Part shown: positions 1 through 7,755 of the stretch, piece by piece
Numbering within the stretch: the first letter of the stretch is position 1
Layout of the letters: every line of letters begins with the position of its first letter
DNA from: Chlorogloeopsis sp. ULAP01
Lineage (GTDB): Bacteria > Cyanobacteriota > Cyanobacteriia > Cyanobacteriales > Nostocaceae
NCBI RefSeq assembly: GCF_030381805.1
Contig: NZ_JAUDRH010000018.1
Location: 124,001-188,000 of the forward strand
Direction: 5' to 3'
Length of the DNA: 64,000 nucleotides
The notes under the pieces: model-generated
Databases searched by the model: none
The model's input: only the letters and a program-made list of their open reading frames with translations
Told to the model about the DNA's origin: nothing
Made by a program: the position numbers and the translations under genes

Positions 1-76
1 TAAGTAATAGGGTATGGGAATAGATGAGTCTAATTTTCCTGTACCCTGTCACCTGTACCCTGTTCCCTACAAATGT

Positions 77-790
77 ATGCAGGCAACCCTTGAGCAACTT
101 TCACAAATTATCGTGTTTGCGGATTTAGAACCCACAGACAGAATGAGATTGCAGCCTCACACACACATACAAAGCTACAGCCAAGGAGAGATTATTTTAC
201 ATGAGGGCGATCGCCTACCAGCTAAGTTATTTACTGTCGCTAGTGGTGCCATTCAAGTTAGTAAAACAGCAACTACGGGCAAAGAAACGATTCTCCGCAC
301 CCTCTTTGCTGGGGAAATGTTTGCTGCACCCGCACTCTTAGGAAATGGTATTTGTCCTGCCACAGTCACGGCTGAGACTGAGTGCAAGATTCTGACAGTC
401 GAAAGAGATGCTTTACTCCAAGCCATACAGCACAATCCTGATGTTGCCTTGCGAATGCTGATGGTTTTAAATTCTCGGATTCAACATTTGCATGAAACAG
501 TTCACGGATTAGTTTCTGAACGAGCGATCGTCCGGTTGGCAAGGTTAATTCAATATTTTGCTGTTGAATATGGTAGTGAATTAAACCAACAAGGAAAGAC
601 TTTAAAAGTCAAATTGCCATATTATCGCATCGCCCGCAGTATTGGTATTACGTATGAAGAATGCGTGCGTTTAATTAAAAGTATAAAAACAACAGTTGCC
701 TACAGTCGAGGTGGCAAAATTACAATACTTGATGCCCAAAAATTGGAAGAAATTGCTTCTGGAAATACTATAGACTGTAACACCACATAA
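77..790 (+). CDS. Crp/Fnr-family transcriptional regulator
   Basis: A 237-residue protein with an N-terminal cyclic-nucleotide-binding beta-barrel (about residues 10-130, including GEIILHEGDRLPAKLF and LFAGEMFAAPALLG) and a C-terminal winged helix (about 150-225, PYYRIARSIGITYEECVRLI), the Crp/Fnr architecture of a DNA-binding regulator. No cysteine cluster for an Fnr-type iron-sulfur centre is visible and the effector cannot be told. The start at 77 (MQATLEQL) is preferred over the frame opening at 14, because the extra 21 residues are encoded by a CCTGTACCCTGTTCCC intergenic repeat string. It is convergent with the LuxR-type gene at 817. The family is certain; the regulon is unknown. Confidence 0.85.
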   Translation: MQATLEQLSQIIVFADLEPTDRMRLQPHTHIQSYSQGEIILHEGDRLPAKLFTVASGAIQVSKTATTGKETILRTLFAGEMFAAPALLGNGICPATVTAETECKILTVERDALLQAIQHNPDVALRMLMVLNSRIQHLHETVHGLVSERAIVRLARLIQYFAVEYGSELNQQGKTLKVKLPYYRIARSIGITYEECVRLIKSIKTTVAYSRGGKITILDAQKLEEIASGNTIDCNTT

Positions 791-816
791 CTCTACAATC
801 TTCTTTTTTGTATATG

Positions 817-1485
817 TTATGATGAGCCGTTTTGTAATTTAGCTACCATTTCTGCTCGTGCCGAAACTCCTAACTTCCGAAACATTCGTTTTAATGCTTG
901 CTTCACTGAATTTTGGGTAATAAAAAGCTTTTCTCCTATTTCTGTATTGGTTAACCCCTGCGCCACCAACTTCGCAATTTCTAACTCTCGTGGAGTGAGA
1001 CGACTAACCAACGGCGAATTGAATGTTTTTGGTTTCGCCCTCAAGGTGGCGAGTTTAGCTGATAAATGCAGGCATAAAGCACTCAGATCCGCTAAATCAT
1101 TAGCATCAAAGGCAGGAGTACCGTTAGCACGAGCAAGATTGAGTGTTCCCACAACACGGCCATCACATATAATAGGCCCACTCATCACGTGGGCATGATC
1201 GTGGCGCGGGCAAATTTCTTTCCAGTCTCCTGGAGCTAAGATTAATTGTTCATGGGCGGGAGCATGACGCTCTACAACATAGCGTCCGACTGGATTGCCC
1301 TCTAAACAAACTTCAGGGATGGTTTGCACTTCAACGTCTATCGGCGACGATTCATCCAGCAAATACAAACCCCCACGTTCTACAACAAAATACTCGCCAA
1401 CTGTGTCCATCACAGCAAGGCGTAGTTCTTGCTCATTGTGGGCATTGGCGATCGCATTAAACAGGGCATGAAGAGAACGAGCCAT
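817..1485 (-). CDS. GAF-domain LuxR-family transcriptional regulator
   Basis: A 222-residue regulator. Residues about 5-150 look like a GAF sensor domain (ending VVGTLNLARANGTPAFDANDLADLSALCLHL). Residues about 162-218 are a LuxR/GerE helix-turn-helix (LTPRELEIAKLVAQGLTNTEIG, then ITQNSVKQALKRMFRKLGV). There is no receiver domain, so input is probably a small ligand or redox signal bound by the GAF domain, which is inference. It is divergent from the DUF3386 gene at 1605 across a 119-base promoter region, making that gene a plausible target. Two direct AGTGTAC copies lie just upstream of its start codon. Confidence 0.85.
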   Translation of the reverse strand: MARSLHALFNAIANAHNEQELRLAVMDTVGEYFVVERGGLYLLDESSPIDVEVQTIPEVCLEGNPVGRYVVERHAPAHEQLILAPGDWKEICPRHDHAHVMSGPIICDGRVVGTLNLARANGTPAFDANDLADLSALCLHLSAKLATLRAKPKTFNSPLVSRLTPRELEIAKLVAQGLTNTEIGEKLFITQNSVKQALKRMFRKLGVSARAEMVAKLQNGSS

Positions 1486-1486
1486 A

Positions 1487-1504
1487 TAGTGTACTCATAA
1501 GTGT
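1487..1504. promoter_or_regulatory. Direct repeat AGTGTAC upstream of LuxR-type gene
   Basis: Two copies of AGTGTAC separated by five bases lie immediately upstream of the start codon of the minus-strand LuxR-type regulator, in the divergent promoter region shared with the DUF3386 gene. They could be a binding site for autoregulation. Nothing beyond position and repetition supports this. Confidence 0.3.
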
Positions 1505-1528
1505 ACCCAGTTGGGGACTAGGCGGGAC

Positions 1529-1557
1529 TTGACAACTACTTCTATGCTAACTAATAG
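1529..1557 (+). promoter_or_regulatory. Putative sigma70-type promoter of the DUF3386 gene
   Basis: TTGACA at 1529-1534 and TAATAG at 1552-1557 are separated by 17 bases, matching the bacterial -35/-10 arrangement and lying 47 bases upstream of the ATG at 1605. The start of transcription would fall near 1564. Confidence 0.5.
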
Positions 1558-1604
1558 CACTAAAGGTAAAAAGCTAACATAACTGGCGAATATAGGAGAA
1601 AAAA

Positions 1605-2258
1605 ATGACTGCTACACAAATTTCTGCCCAAGAGTTCTTCCGGGCTGCTTATGAGAACCGTTACACCTGGGATCGCAATTTTCCTGGCTATACCGCAGAT
1701 ATCACATACAAGTTAGATGAGCAGGTATTCACAGGCAAAATCCGCATTAATGCCAACCTCAAAGCCGAAGTTTTTGAAATAGAAGATGAGCAAGCAAAGC
1801 AGGCGATTCACAATCAAGCATGGGAAATAGCTATTCACCGCATTCGTCGCAGCTTTGAAGAAACTCATGGTGCGAATACGTTTAGCTATGGTAGTACTGA
1901 TGAGACAGGCGCAGTTGACATTATCTTAGGCGGTAAGTCTGAAGGGGACAAATACAAAGTCCGCAACAACGTAGTTAGTCTCGTCCACCGTCATATTCAC
2001 GGTGTTGTCGTCACCATTAATACCTTTAGTACTCATGATACTGAAGAAGGCTACCTCCCTTACACCTACGACTCTGTATATCACGATCCCAAAACAGGTG
2101 AGCAAAAAGGTGGCAGGAGTGAATTTGTGGATGAATACGAAAAGGTTGGTGACTACTTTATTTTAAATCGGCGGGAAATTAGCACTGAGACAGGAGACAA
2201 ACCCTCAATTCAGGAATTTACTTTTTCTAATATTAAGTTGTTGGAATCAGATGCTTAA
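1605..2258 (+). CDS. DUF3386 family protein
   Basis: A 217-residue soluble protein beginning MTATQISAQEFFRAAYENRYTWD. It resembles the DUF3386 family, conserved in cyanobacteria and plastid-bearing organisms and without a settled function. There are no membrane segments or signal peptide, and the protein is rich in beta-strand-like stretches. The ribosome site AGGAGAAAAAA precedes the ATG. It is monocistronic: a promoter-like sequence lies upstream and a strong hairpin terminator follows at 2293. The divergent GAF-LuxR gene is the obvious candidate regulator. The family call is from memory of the N-terminal sequence. Confidence 0.75.
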   Translation: MTATQISAQEFFRAAYENRYTWDRNFPGYTADITYKLDEQVFTGKIRINANLKAEVFEIEDEQAKQAIHNQAWEIAIHRIRRSFEETHGANTFSYGSTDETGAVDIILGGKSEGDKYKVRNNVVSLVHRHIHGVVVTINTFSTHDTEEGYLPYTYDSVYHDPKTGEQKGGRSEFVDEYEKVGDYFILNRREISTETGDKPSIQEFTFSNIKLLESDA

Positions 2259-2292
2259 ATTGTTGAATTAGGTTGGATATATTTAAGTAAGG

Positions 2293-2331
2293 GTGGCGTG
2301 TGAGTGCATTTAGGCACACGTCACTTTTTTT
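2293..2331 (+). terminator. Rho-independent terminator after the DUF3386 gene
   Basis: A ten-pair stem (GTGGCGTGTG with CACACGTCAC, one G-T pair) closes a 12-base loop and is followed directly by seven T residues. It lies 35 bases after the stop codon. Confidence 0.85.
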
Positions 2332-2400
2332 ACTTTGAAAATTATTTTATTCATGAATATCATTAATGGCGATCGCTAACAAATATATACTAAAGAAATC

Positions 2401-2450
2401 AGGAGAGAGTATGAACTCTGGTTTTAACCAGAGGTACATATTTCTCTCCT
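2401..2450. other. Long interrupted hairpin in intergenic DNA
   Basis: Nested inverted repeats lie in the 340-base space between the DUF3386 gene and the acetyltransferase gene. The outer arms are AGGAGAGA/TCTCTCCT, the middle TATG/CATA, and the inner CTCTGGTT/AACCAGAG around a two-base loop. No T-run follows, so it is not a standard terminator. It could be a structured RNA, a processing site or a repeat. No coding frame spans it. Confidence 0.4.
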
Positions 2451-2598
2451 TTGGTTATCAGGCTAACGCTCTTACTGTATATATTTCATACTTTTTACAG
2501 GTACTCATATACATATGGGAATAGTAAATATACGGAATTATTCTTAAAGTACCAAGAAGACAATTAAGTTGAAGGTAGTCTCGATGATACAAATTTAA

Positions 2599-3204
2599 TC
2601 ACCAAGAATGTAAAGTGGAATTTTTACTGTTTCCTGTTCCCTGTTCCCTGCCATATCTAGAATAGTGAGATTTGCAAGGTGTACCCCAGCCCACTTGCCC
2701 AGAGGGTATATCACTAAAAACACTGCTGCGCGCACCAATCACAGCATTTGCTCCTATTTTCACTCCTGGTGCTATGAAGCAATCTGCCGCAATCCATGCT
2801 CCATTGCCAATGTAAATGCTCGCTGTTGTCAAACCGAAGCTTGGATCGTGGATATCGTGACTACCAGTACACAAATAACTTTTTTGCGAAACTACACAGT
2901 GTTCTCCAATATGGATGTAGTCAAGGCTATATAAAACTACATCGTCTCCGATCCAACTGTAATCACCGATTGTGATTTTCCAGGGATACGTGAAGCGAGC
3001 AGTGGGTCGAATTAGTACACCTTTACCAATGCGAGCACCAAACAGACGCAACAAAGCACAACGCAGATTATTAAACGGGTGAAAAGTCAGAGGAAAAGCG
3101 ATCGCTTGTACAAACCACCACAATAAAACATACCAGCCTGGACGACCTCGGTCAAACCAAGATTGATCATATTTGCGTAAATCTATAAATGAGTCATTAG
3201 TCAT
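2599..3204 (-). CDS. WcaF/HpsU-like hexapeptide acetyltransferase
   Basis: A 201-residue left-handed beta-helix acetyltransferase. The N-terminal half carries a hydrophobic stretch (WYVLLWWFVQAIAFPLTF), followed by hexapeptide repeats from about residue 55 (IGKGVLIRPTARFTYPWKI through IGANAVIGARSSVFSDIP). A catalytic-type histidine lies in TGSHDIHDPSF. This is the pattern of putative colanic-acid-type acetyltransferases (WcaF), which O-acetylate sugars during extracellular polysaccharide synthesis. In filamentous cyanobacteria a relative, HpsU, belongs to the hormogonium polysaccharide set. The two glycosyltransferases upstream on the same strand support a polysaccharide role. The acceptor sugar is unknown. 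Confidence 0.75.
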   Translation of the reverse strand: MTNDSFIDLRKYDQSWFDRGRPGWYVLLWWFVQAIAFPLTFHPFNNLRCALLRLFGARIGKGVLIRPTARFTYPWKITIGDYSWIGDDVVLYSLDYIHIGEHCVVSQKSYLCTGSHDIHDPSFGLTTASIYIGNGAWIAADCFIAPGVKIGANAVIGARSSVFSDIPSGQVGWGTPCKSHYSRYGREQGTGNSKNSTLHSW

Positions 3205-3226
3205 TAGTCATTAATTAATAGTTAAT

Positions 3227-3302
3227 AAGGGTTTAGTAGGGGCTAATTTTTCAATGATATCTCTATTGAAACAACCATTTATCTACTAAACCTGCCCTTA
3301 CA
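3227..3302. repeat. Dispersed GGGCGGGTTT-type repeat, copy 1 (degenerate)
   Basis: This 76-base stretch ends in AAACCTGCCCTTAC, the right end of a repeat family also found at 7174, 36713 and 55790. It holds an internal inverted repeat (TTTCAAT / ATTGAAA). The left end is degenerate. Tandem TTAGTCA heptamer-like strings adjoin it at 3193-3212. Confidence 0.45.
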
Positions 3303-3359
3303 CTAGTTGGTATTAAGTATTTGTTAATAGCTATTAGCTATTAACAAACTCTCCCTTTC

Positions 3360-4301
3360 TTAAATTACTGTCTGATTAACTACCTGAGGAAGAGATGATG
3401 TTGTCATTGGAGTTGATTTTGAGTTGAGCTTACCGCCACAGTGATGTAATTCATAAAATTTGACACCTATTTGATATTCATATTGGCTTAAAAGTCGTGC
3501 ATAAATATAACCTGCTCTACCATCTAAAAAACCACGTTGGATAATGTAAAACAACACAAACCGTAAAAATGGTTTAAATGGCAACCGCACCCAAATTTTT
3601 TTCAAAAAACGCTTACGTTGCACTGCATCACCAAATAAACTCGCACCAATAGTATCTTTATCACCTTGATTTGTAAGCAAATTCAGATAAACACGAGCTT
3701 CCCAGTTAGAATAACGATTATGCCTTGCCAACCAGTGATAAAGGTCACGAAAATCTTCATGAATCATGTCATTCTTGAGATACCCTACCTTTCCCTCTAA
3801 AACAACGTGTTCGTGAACTTCGTTATCACCTGTGTTAGGAATATCTTCAGTATTAAGGTTTTCGTAACGACCTTTTTTGTATTTAAATAAACGCAAATTC
3901 CAATCAGGATATTTACCACCGTGACGAATCCATTTACCTAAGAAAAATACGCGGCGGTTAAGGTAGTAACCATCATACTCTGAATTTTGAATTGCTTGGG
4001 CTATTTCTTCCCATAACTCAGAGGTAATACGTTCATCACAATCAACTATTAAAATCCATTCATTCTGAAAAGGTAGATTGTCTAATGACCAATTTTTCTT
4101 TTTAGGCCAGTGTCCATTAAAGTTAAATTGTACAACTTTTGCACCGTAACTCTGGGAAATTTCGACGCTGTTGTCAGAACTTTGTGAATCTACTACAAAT
4201 ATTTCATCAGCCCTTTCGAGACTAGCTAAACAGGCTGGTAAATTTACTTCTTCGTTTTTTGCTGGAATTAGTACAGAAACTGGTATTTTAGATAGTGACA
4301 T
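3360..4301 (-). CDS. Family 2 glycosyltransferase (WaaE/KdtX-like)
   Basis: A 313-residue GT2 enzyme of GT-A fold. The N-terminus reads VSVLIPAKNEEVNLPACL, followed by the nucleotide-binding region DEIFVVDSQSSDNS and the metal-binding DxD-type motif VDCDERI near residue 92. The C-terminal half (NRYSNWEARVYLN, then RFVLFYIIQRGFLDGRAGYIYA) resembles the lipopolysaccharide-core WaaE-like subgroup, with an amphipathic membrane-associating segment. It probably transfers a sugar onto a lipid-linked or polysaccharide acceptor at the inner membrane. It lies 17 bases downstream of the next glycosyltransferase, so the two are likely cotranscribed. Donor and acceptor cannot be read from sequence. Confidence 0.8.
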   Translation of the reverse strand: MSLSKIPVSVLIPAKNEEVNLPACLASLERADEIFVVDSQSSDNSVEISQSYGAKVVQFNFNGHWPKKKNWSLDNLPFQNEWILIVDCDERITSELWEEIAQAIQNSEYDGYYLNRRVFFLGKWIRHGGKYPDWNLRLFKYKKGRYENLNTEDIPNTGDNEVHEHVVLEGKVGYLKNDMIHEDFRDLYHWLARHNRYSNWEARVYLNLLTNQGDKDTIGASLFGDAVQRKRFLKKIWVRLPFKPFLRFVLFYIIQRGFLDGRAGYIYARLLSQYEYQIGVKFYELHHCGGKLNSKSTPMTTSSLPQVVNQTVI

Positions 4302-4318
4302 AATATAAATATTGAAGA

Positions 4319-5242
4319 TTATTTTGTAATTTTTAAACCCTGAATAGCAGCATTTAAATATCCAATTTGACCGTAGGCATATACAAGCTTGTCAAATCGC
4401 TCGGCTGGATCGGAAATATGTTTTAAAGCCTTATAGATACCACGTAAAAAACGTTCGCTACCGCGTCGTAATTGCTCCGTAATTGCTATACCTGCTATTT
4501 GTTCCCGATAGCACTCACTAATTCCTTGCCACCAACCTCGGTTTAAAAACCAAGAACGGTTGAGACGTTCAGGAGCAACATGATGAAACACATGAGCATC
4601 AGGAAGATAAGCAACTTGCCAACCTTGTTGCAGGGCGATTTCGGTCATTTGTAGTTCTTCGTTCGATAATAATTTTGTGCCTACTCGCCCAAGATGGGGA
4701 TCAAAACCACCAATTTCTTTGAGAAAGCTGCGTTTTATGGAGTAGTTTAAACCTCTGGGGGTTAAACCTGGTTGATCAATGCATACTAAACTATCGCCTA
4801 AATCGTATGCACCTAAATTAGCTGCTAAACCGCTAGATAGCCATTGTGGTGGTTGCATCCCATCAGACCAGAGTAAGCTAACTTTACCACCAGCGATCGC
4901 TAGTTTGGGGTTATTTTGATAGGCACAATACAATACTTGCAACCAGTGCCGACAAGCTACAGCATCATCATCCAGATATGCTAAAATTTCACTGCTTGTA
5001 ACTTTGGCACCTGTATTGCGAGCTACAGATAGACCAACAGTGGGTTCAAAAACATACTTCAGACGAGAATCGCTAGCCCTTTGTTCTACGACACAACGAG
5101 TGCGATCGCTCGATCCATTATCCACCACTATCACATCAAAGTCACCAACAAAATCCTGTGATAGGAGGCTATCTATGGCTGCACCTAAATAAGTGTCTCG
5201 ATTGTGAGTACAGATAATGGCAGAGATTTGCGTATCTGGCAT
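4319..5242 (-). CDS. Family 2 glycosyltransferase
   Basis: A 307-residue GT2 enzyme with the N-terminal motif ISAIICTHNRDTYLGAAIDSL, donor-binding VIVVDNGSSDRTR and a DxD-type LAYLDDDAV near residue 90. GGFDPHLGR and a following ED-like acceptor motif (LSNEELQMTEIALQQGW) are typical of polysaccharide glycosyltransferases. The start at 5242 (MPDTQISAII) is chosen because the open frame up to 5341 runs through a dispersed repeat (CCTTCGGGAAGCCACC) that would add 33 unrelated residues. It is first of a minus-strand trio with the second glycosyltransferase and the acetyltransferase, probably making or decorating a cell-surface polysaccharide. Substrate unknown. Confidence 0.8.
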   Translation of the reverse strand: MPDTQISAIICTHNRDTYLGAAIDSLLSQDFVGDFDVIVVDNGSSDRTRCVVEQRASDSRLKYVFEPTVGLSVARNTGAKVTSSEILAYLDDDAVACRHWLQVLYCAYQNNPKLAIAGGKVSLLWSDGMQPPQWLSSGLAANLGAYDLGDSLVCIDQPGLTPRGLNYSIKRSFLKEIGGFDPHLGRVGTKLLSNEELQMTEIALQQGWQVAYLPDAHVFHHVAPERLNRSWFLNRGWWQGISECYREQIAGIAITEQLRRGSERFLRGIYKALKHISDPAERFDKLVYAYGQIGYLNAAIQGLKITK

Positions 5243-5592
5243 AGGGTATAAGTAATTAAGGTGTTCAGATTCCTGACTTCTACCCTTCGGGAAGCCACCC
5301 TCCGGGTGTCTATAAGAAGTCGGGGATCTGCTAGCCAACAAAATTAATGTGATAAATCACTAGCGACAAAATCCAACTTTCACTAGCTTTGGTGCTAATC
5401 TATACCAAGTTATCCTGACTTACCAACCGAGTTTTTTCGGAAATAATCTCTATTAATTAATATCTATTTAATAAGGGTGTAGGGTATAAAGAATAAATGT
5501 TTGTTTTTCCATCAATCTTCTTGAGGGAGTTTAAACTCTTGGGTGTGGAGAAAATGATTCTCACTACACCCCACACAATAAACCCAGTAATT
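5243..5592. other. Intergenic stretch with a dispersed repeat
   Basis: About 350 bases separate the hypothetical gene at 5593 from the glycosyltransferase. The part at 5266-5330 holds a repeat (GAAGCCACCCTCCGGGTG with GACTTCT / AGAAGTC arms) of the same style as those at 38500 and 61300. The rest is AT-rich with no coding frame or clear promoter. Confidence 0.5.
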
Positions 5593-6360
5593 CTACTGAC
5601 TTTGAATGTGACTGTGTAATACCACAAGACTTTCAGCTAGTTGTGCAAGACGAGTTTCTAGGTACTGCTTGCGTCCCAATAGTTGGCGCAATTTCTGATA
5701 ACGAGCAATAGCCATACTAACACTGGCTACTTGCTCAGGTGGACAAGGACGCGACCAAACAGTACCAGAGGCATCTAATCCACACAAACGATAACCCGCA
5801 CGGGACGATTGACAAGATGCTTTTGCTTGTTGAGCGCAAATTTCTTCTACGTAGTCCATAAGTTGGTCAACTTCTGCATGGCGTAGTGTCGCAGTTCCTA
5901 CTGATTCATCAGCAGTTTCAGATTCTAACCAACCATTGACAATTGGCCCTTCTAAATAAACATCTTGTATTTGCCGTACAATTACTTGTAGTTCTGCCTG
6001 CCAATTGGTAACAATTTCCTGTATTTCTTGCAACAAGTTCATTGCTAGACCTGGATTGGCTGCATTTCTATGGCTCGTTAAGCTAGGAGTTTTAATTTTA
6101 GGTAGGCTTGGTGTTTTGCAACCGTTATCTTCGACTGAAAAAGTTTGTACAGAGGTTTTGTGGTACTGGCTATGCTCTTCTTCTTCTAGTTTTTGAGGAG
6201 TCTGATTCTGGGATTGTGTATCGCTTGTGGCTTGTTCCGATGCTCCAACACTGATTCTAAAAGACAAAGACCGCTTGCTTGTATCTCCCGATTCGACAGC
6301 ATGATCGCGATTGCCTAAATCATGTAGGGTTGCTTCAATACGTTTTAAGCCTGCTTTCAT
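5593..6360 (-). CDS. Hypothetical protein, coiled-coil C-terminus
   Basis: A 255-residue protein that I do not recognise. The first 110 residues are polar, low in hydrophobic content and probably disordered (EQATSDTQSQNQTPQKLEEE). Residues about 105-175 and 205-255 look helical, with heptad-like spacing (LLQEIQEIVTNWQAELQVI; YQKLRQLLGRKQYLETRLAQL). A short central segment, GYRLCGLDASGTVWSRPCPP, is glycine- and cysteine-containing and may be a small folded unit. There is no signal peptide or membrane segment. It is divergent from cobU, with about 215 bases between them. Confidence 0.6.
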   Translation of the reverse strand: MKAGLKRIEATLHDLGNRDHAVESGDTSKRSLSFRISVGASEQATSDTQSQNQTPQKLEEEEHSQYHKTSVQTFSVEDNGCKTPSLPKIKTPSLTSHRNAANPGLAMNLLQEIQEIVTNWQAELQVIVRQIQDVYLEGPIVNGWLESETADESVGTATLRHAEVDQLMDYVEEICAQQAKASCQSSRAGYRLCGLDASGTVWSRPCPPEQVASVSMAIARYQKLRQLLGRKQYLETRLAQLAESLVVLHSHIQSQ

Positions 6361-6575
6361 AAATGTATCTCTAGCCTAGATCGTGATTTGTGGTGTTTAA
6401 TGATGCTGAATTAGGTTTTAGGATTTTTGACTTTACCCAATCATTGCATAAATGATGCTGAGTATTAATTGTATCTATATAAAAGTTATTCAGTGTCAAA
6501 AATCCCACCATTGAAAGAAAAAATCTTAGTCATTAATTGCAACCCCGGTTAATTAAAGATACTAAGGAAATAGCT

Positions 6576-7145
6576 TTGAGAAAAGTAACTCTGGTAACAG
6601 GCCCAGCACGATCTGGTAAAAGTGAATGGGCGGAAACTGTGGCAATGCAGTCACAAAAAGCTGTGATTTACGTAGCAACAGCAACTCAAAATTCTGCTGA
6701 TCGCGAGTGGCAACAGCGCATCCAAAAACACCAGCAACGTCGTCCTCAAGATTGGATCACATTGGAAGTACCTGTAGAATTATCTACTACCCTTACCGAA
6801 GCCAAACCAAACACTTGTATTTTGATTGATTCTTTAGGGACTTGGGTAGCTAATCTACTCTCCCAGGAAGAAGAAAGCTGGGAAAAGACCGTGCAAGATT
6901 TGTTAGAGACGATTGAGTTAGTCGCAGTTGAGATGATTTTTGTAGCCGAAGAAACAGGATGGGGTGTAGTGCCAGCTTATCCTATAGGTCGAACTTTCCG
7001 CGATCGCCTGAGCAATTTAGTACGTCGCTTAGGTGCAATTTCTGAAGCTGTTTATCTAGTGACTGGCGGTTACGTGCTTAATCTCAGCACTCTTGGTACT
7101 CCTTTACCAGCATCGGGAAAAGAGGACAAGGGGATAAGGGAATAA
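6576..7145 (+). CDS. cobU: Adenosylcobinamide kinase / adenosylcobinamide-phosphate guanylyltransferase
   Basis: A 189-residue CobU/CobP enzyme of the nucleotide-loop assembly branch of cobalamin synthesis; it phosphorylates adenosylcobinamide and then transfers GMP. The N-terminal P-loop GPARSGKSEW is diagnostic, followed by ATAQNSADREWQQRI-type sequence and the family signature ending RTFRDRLSNLVRRLG. The start is taken as TTG at 6576, because AAGGA at 6564-6568 sits seven bases upstream and the product then has the usual length. A TTG at 6537 would add 13 residues without a ribosome site. No other cobalamin genes are adjacent. Confidence 0.88.
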   Translation: MRKVTLVTGPARSGKSEWAETVAMQSQKAVIYVATATQNSADREWQQRIQKHQQRRPQDWITLEVPVELSTTLTEAKPNTCILIDSLGTWVANLLSQEEESWEKTVQDLLETIELVAVEMIFVAEETGWGVVPAYPIGRTFRDRLSNLVRRLGAISEAVYLVTGGYVLNLSTLGTPLPASGKEDKGIRE

Positions 7146-7173
7146 GGAGACAACCAACTACTAACCACTGTAA

Positions 7174-7229
7174 GGGCGGGTTTTAACAACAATCTCTCTA
7201 GATGACGAAATATCTAAATAAACCCGCCC
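7174..7229. repeat. Dispersed GGGCGGGTTT repeat, copy 2
   Basis: A 56-base element begins with GGGCGGGTTT and ends with the exact complement AAACCCGCCC, flanked by TAA and CTA. Related copies are at 3227, 36713 and 55790. The interior is AT-rich and differs between copies. It lies in the space after cobU. Confidence 0.65.
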
Positions 7230-7314
7230 CTACAAATGACCAATGATTTATTCTTAATTCTTTATTCCAAATTCCCAGTTCTAAATCCTAAATATAAAAT
7301 TTAAAATAGTTAAC

Positions 7315-7746
7315 ATGGCATCCCAAAAAGAAGTTAAACAATATCTAGCTTACTGGTTTCAATTAGGTAAAAAGGTTGTCATCGGTAACGGTGCAGAAAC
7401 TTTACTGCCGAAATCGGTAATAGAGGGCGATGGTTACAGTAATGAATTTGAAGAGTGTTGGCAAAAAATTGTCTCCCTGGAAAGTGGCGACTGTTACTTA
7501 GAGGGAACGCACGAAACTATTGCCGAACTTTTAAGTCCTAATTGGGAAATGGTAAGCTGTGCGCGTTGCACAATGCCAGTACCAGTAAGAAATGTGGGTA
7601 TGCCACCTGAACTATGTCCCTGCAATGACTTATCAGGCTGGCCGAATACAGATTTACCATTACCACGAATACCTATTAATACTCAAGTACAATTGCAGAT
7701 CATCCGTAATCGGCTTTTGCAAAATTCCAAATCCGACGAGAATTGA
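7315..7746 (+). CDS. Conserved hypothetical protein with Cys-rich motif
   Basis: A 143-residue soluble protein of unknown function. The N-terminal region (KEVKQYLAYWFQLGKKVVI) is followed by a central segment with CARCTMPVPV and, 20 residues later, PPELCPCNDL. The two CxxC/CxC pairs are spaced like a small zinc-binding knuckle, but no known family is evident to me. It ends ten bases before the stop of the convergent RluA-type gene. The ATG at 7315 is retained, though the upstream region is AT-rich without a good ribosome site. Confidence 0.6.
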   Translation: MASQKEVKQYLAYWFQLGKKVVIGNGAETLLPKSVIEGDGYSNEFEECWQKIVSLESGDCYLEGTHETIAELLSPNWEMVSCARCTMPVPVRNVGMPPELCPCNDLSGWPNTDLPLPRIPINTQVQLQIIRNRLLQNSKSDEN

Positions 7747-7755
7747 ATTGTGCGA

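Noticed and set aside
5243..5341. Upstream extension of the glycosyltransferase
   Set aside because: The 33 residues come from a dispersed repeat and precede the conserved GT2 start.
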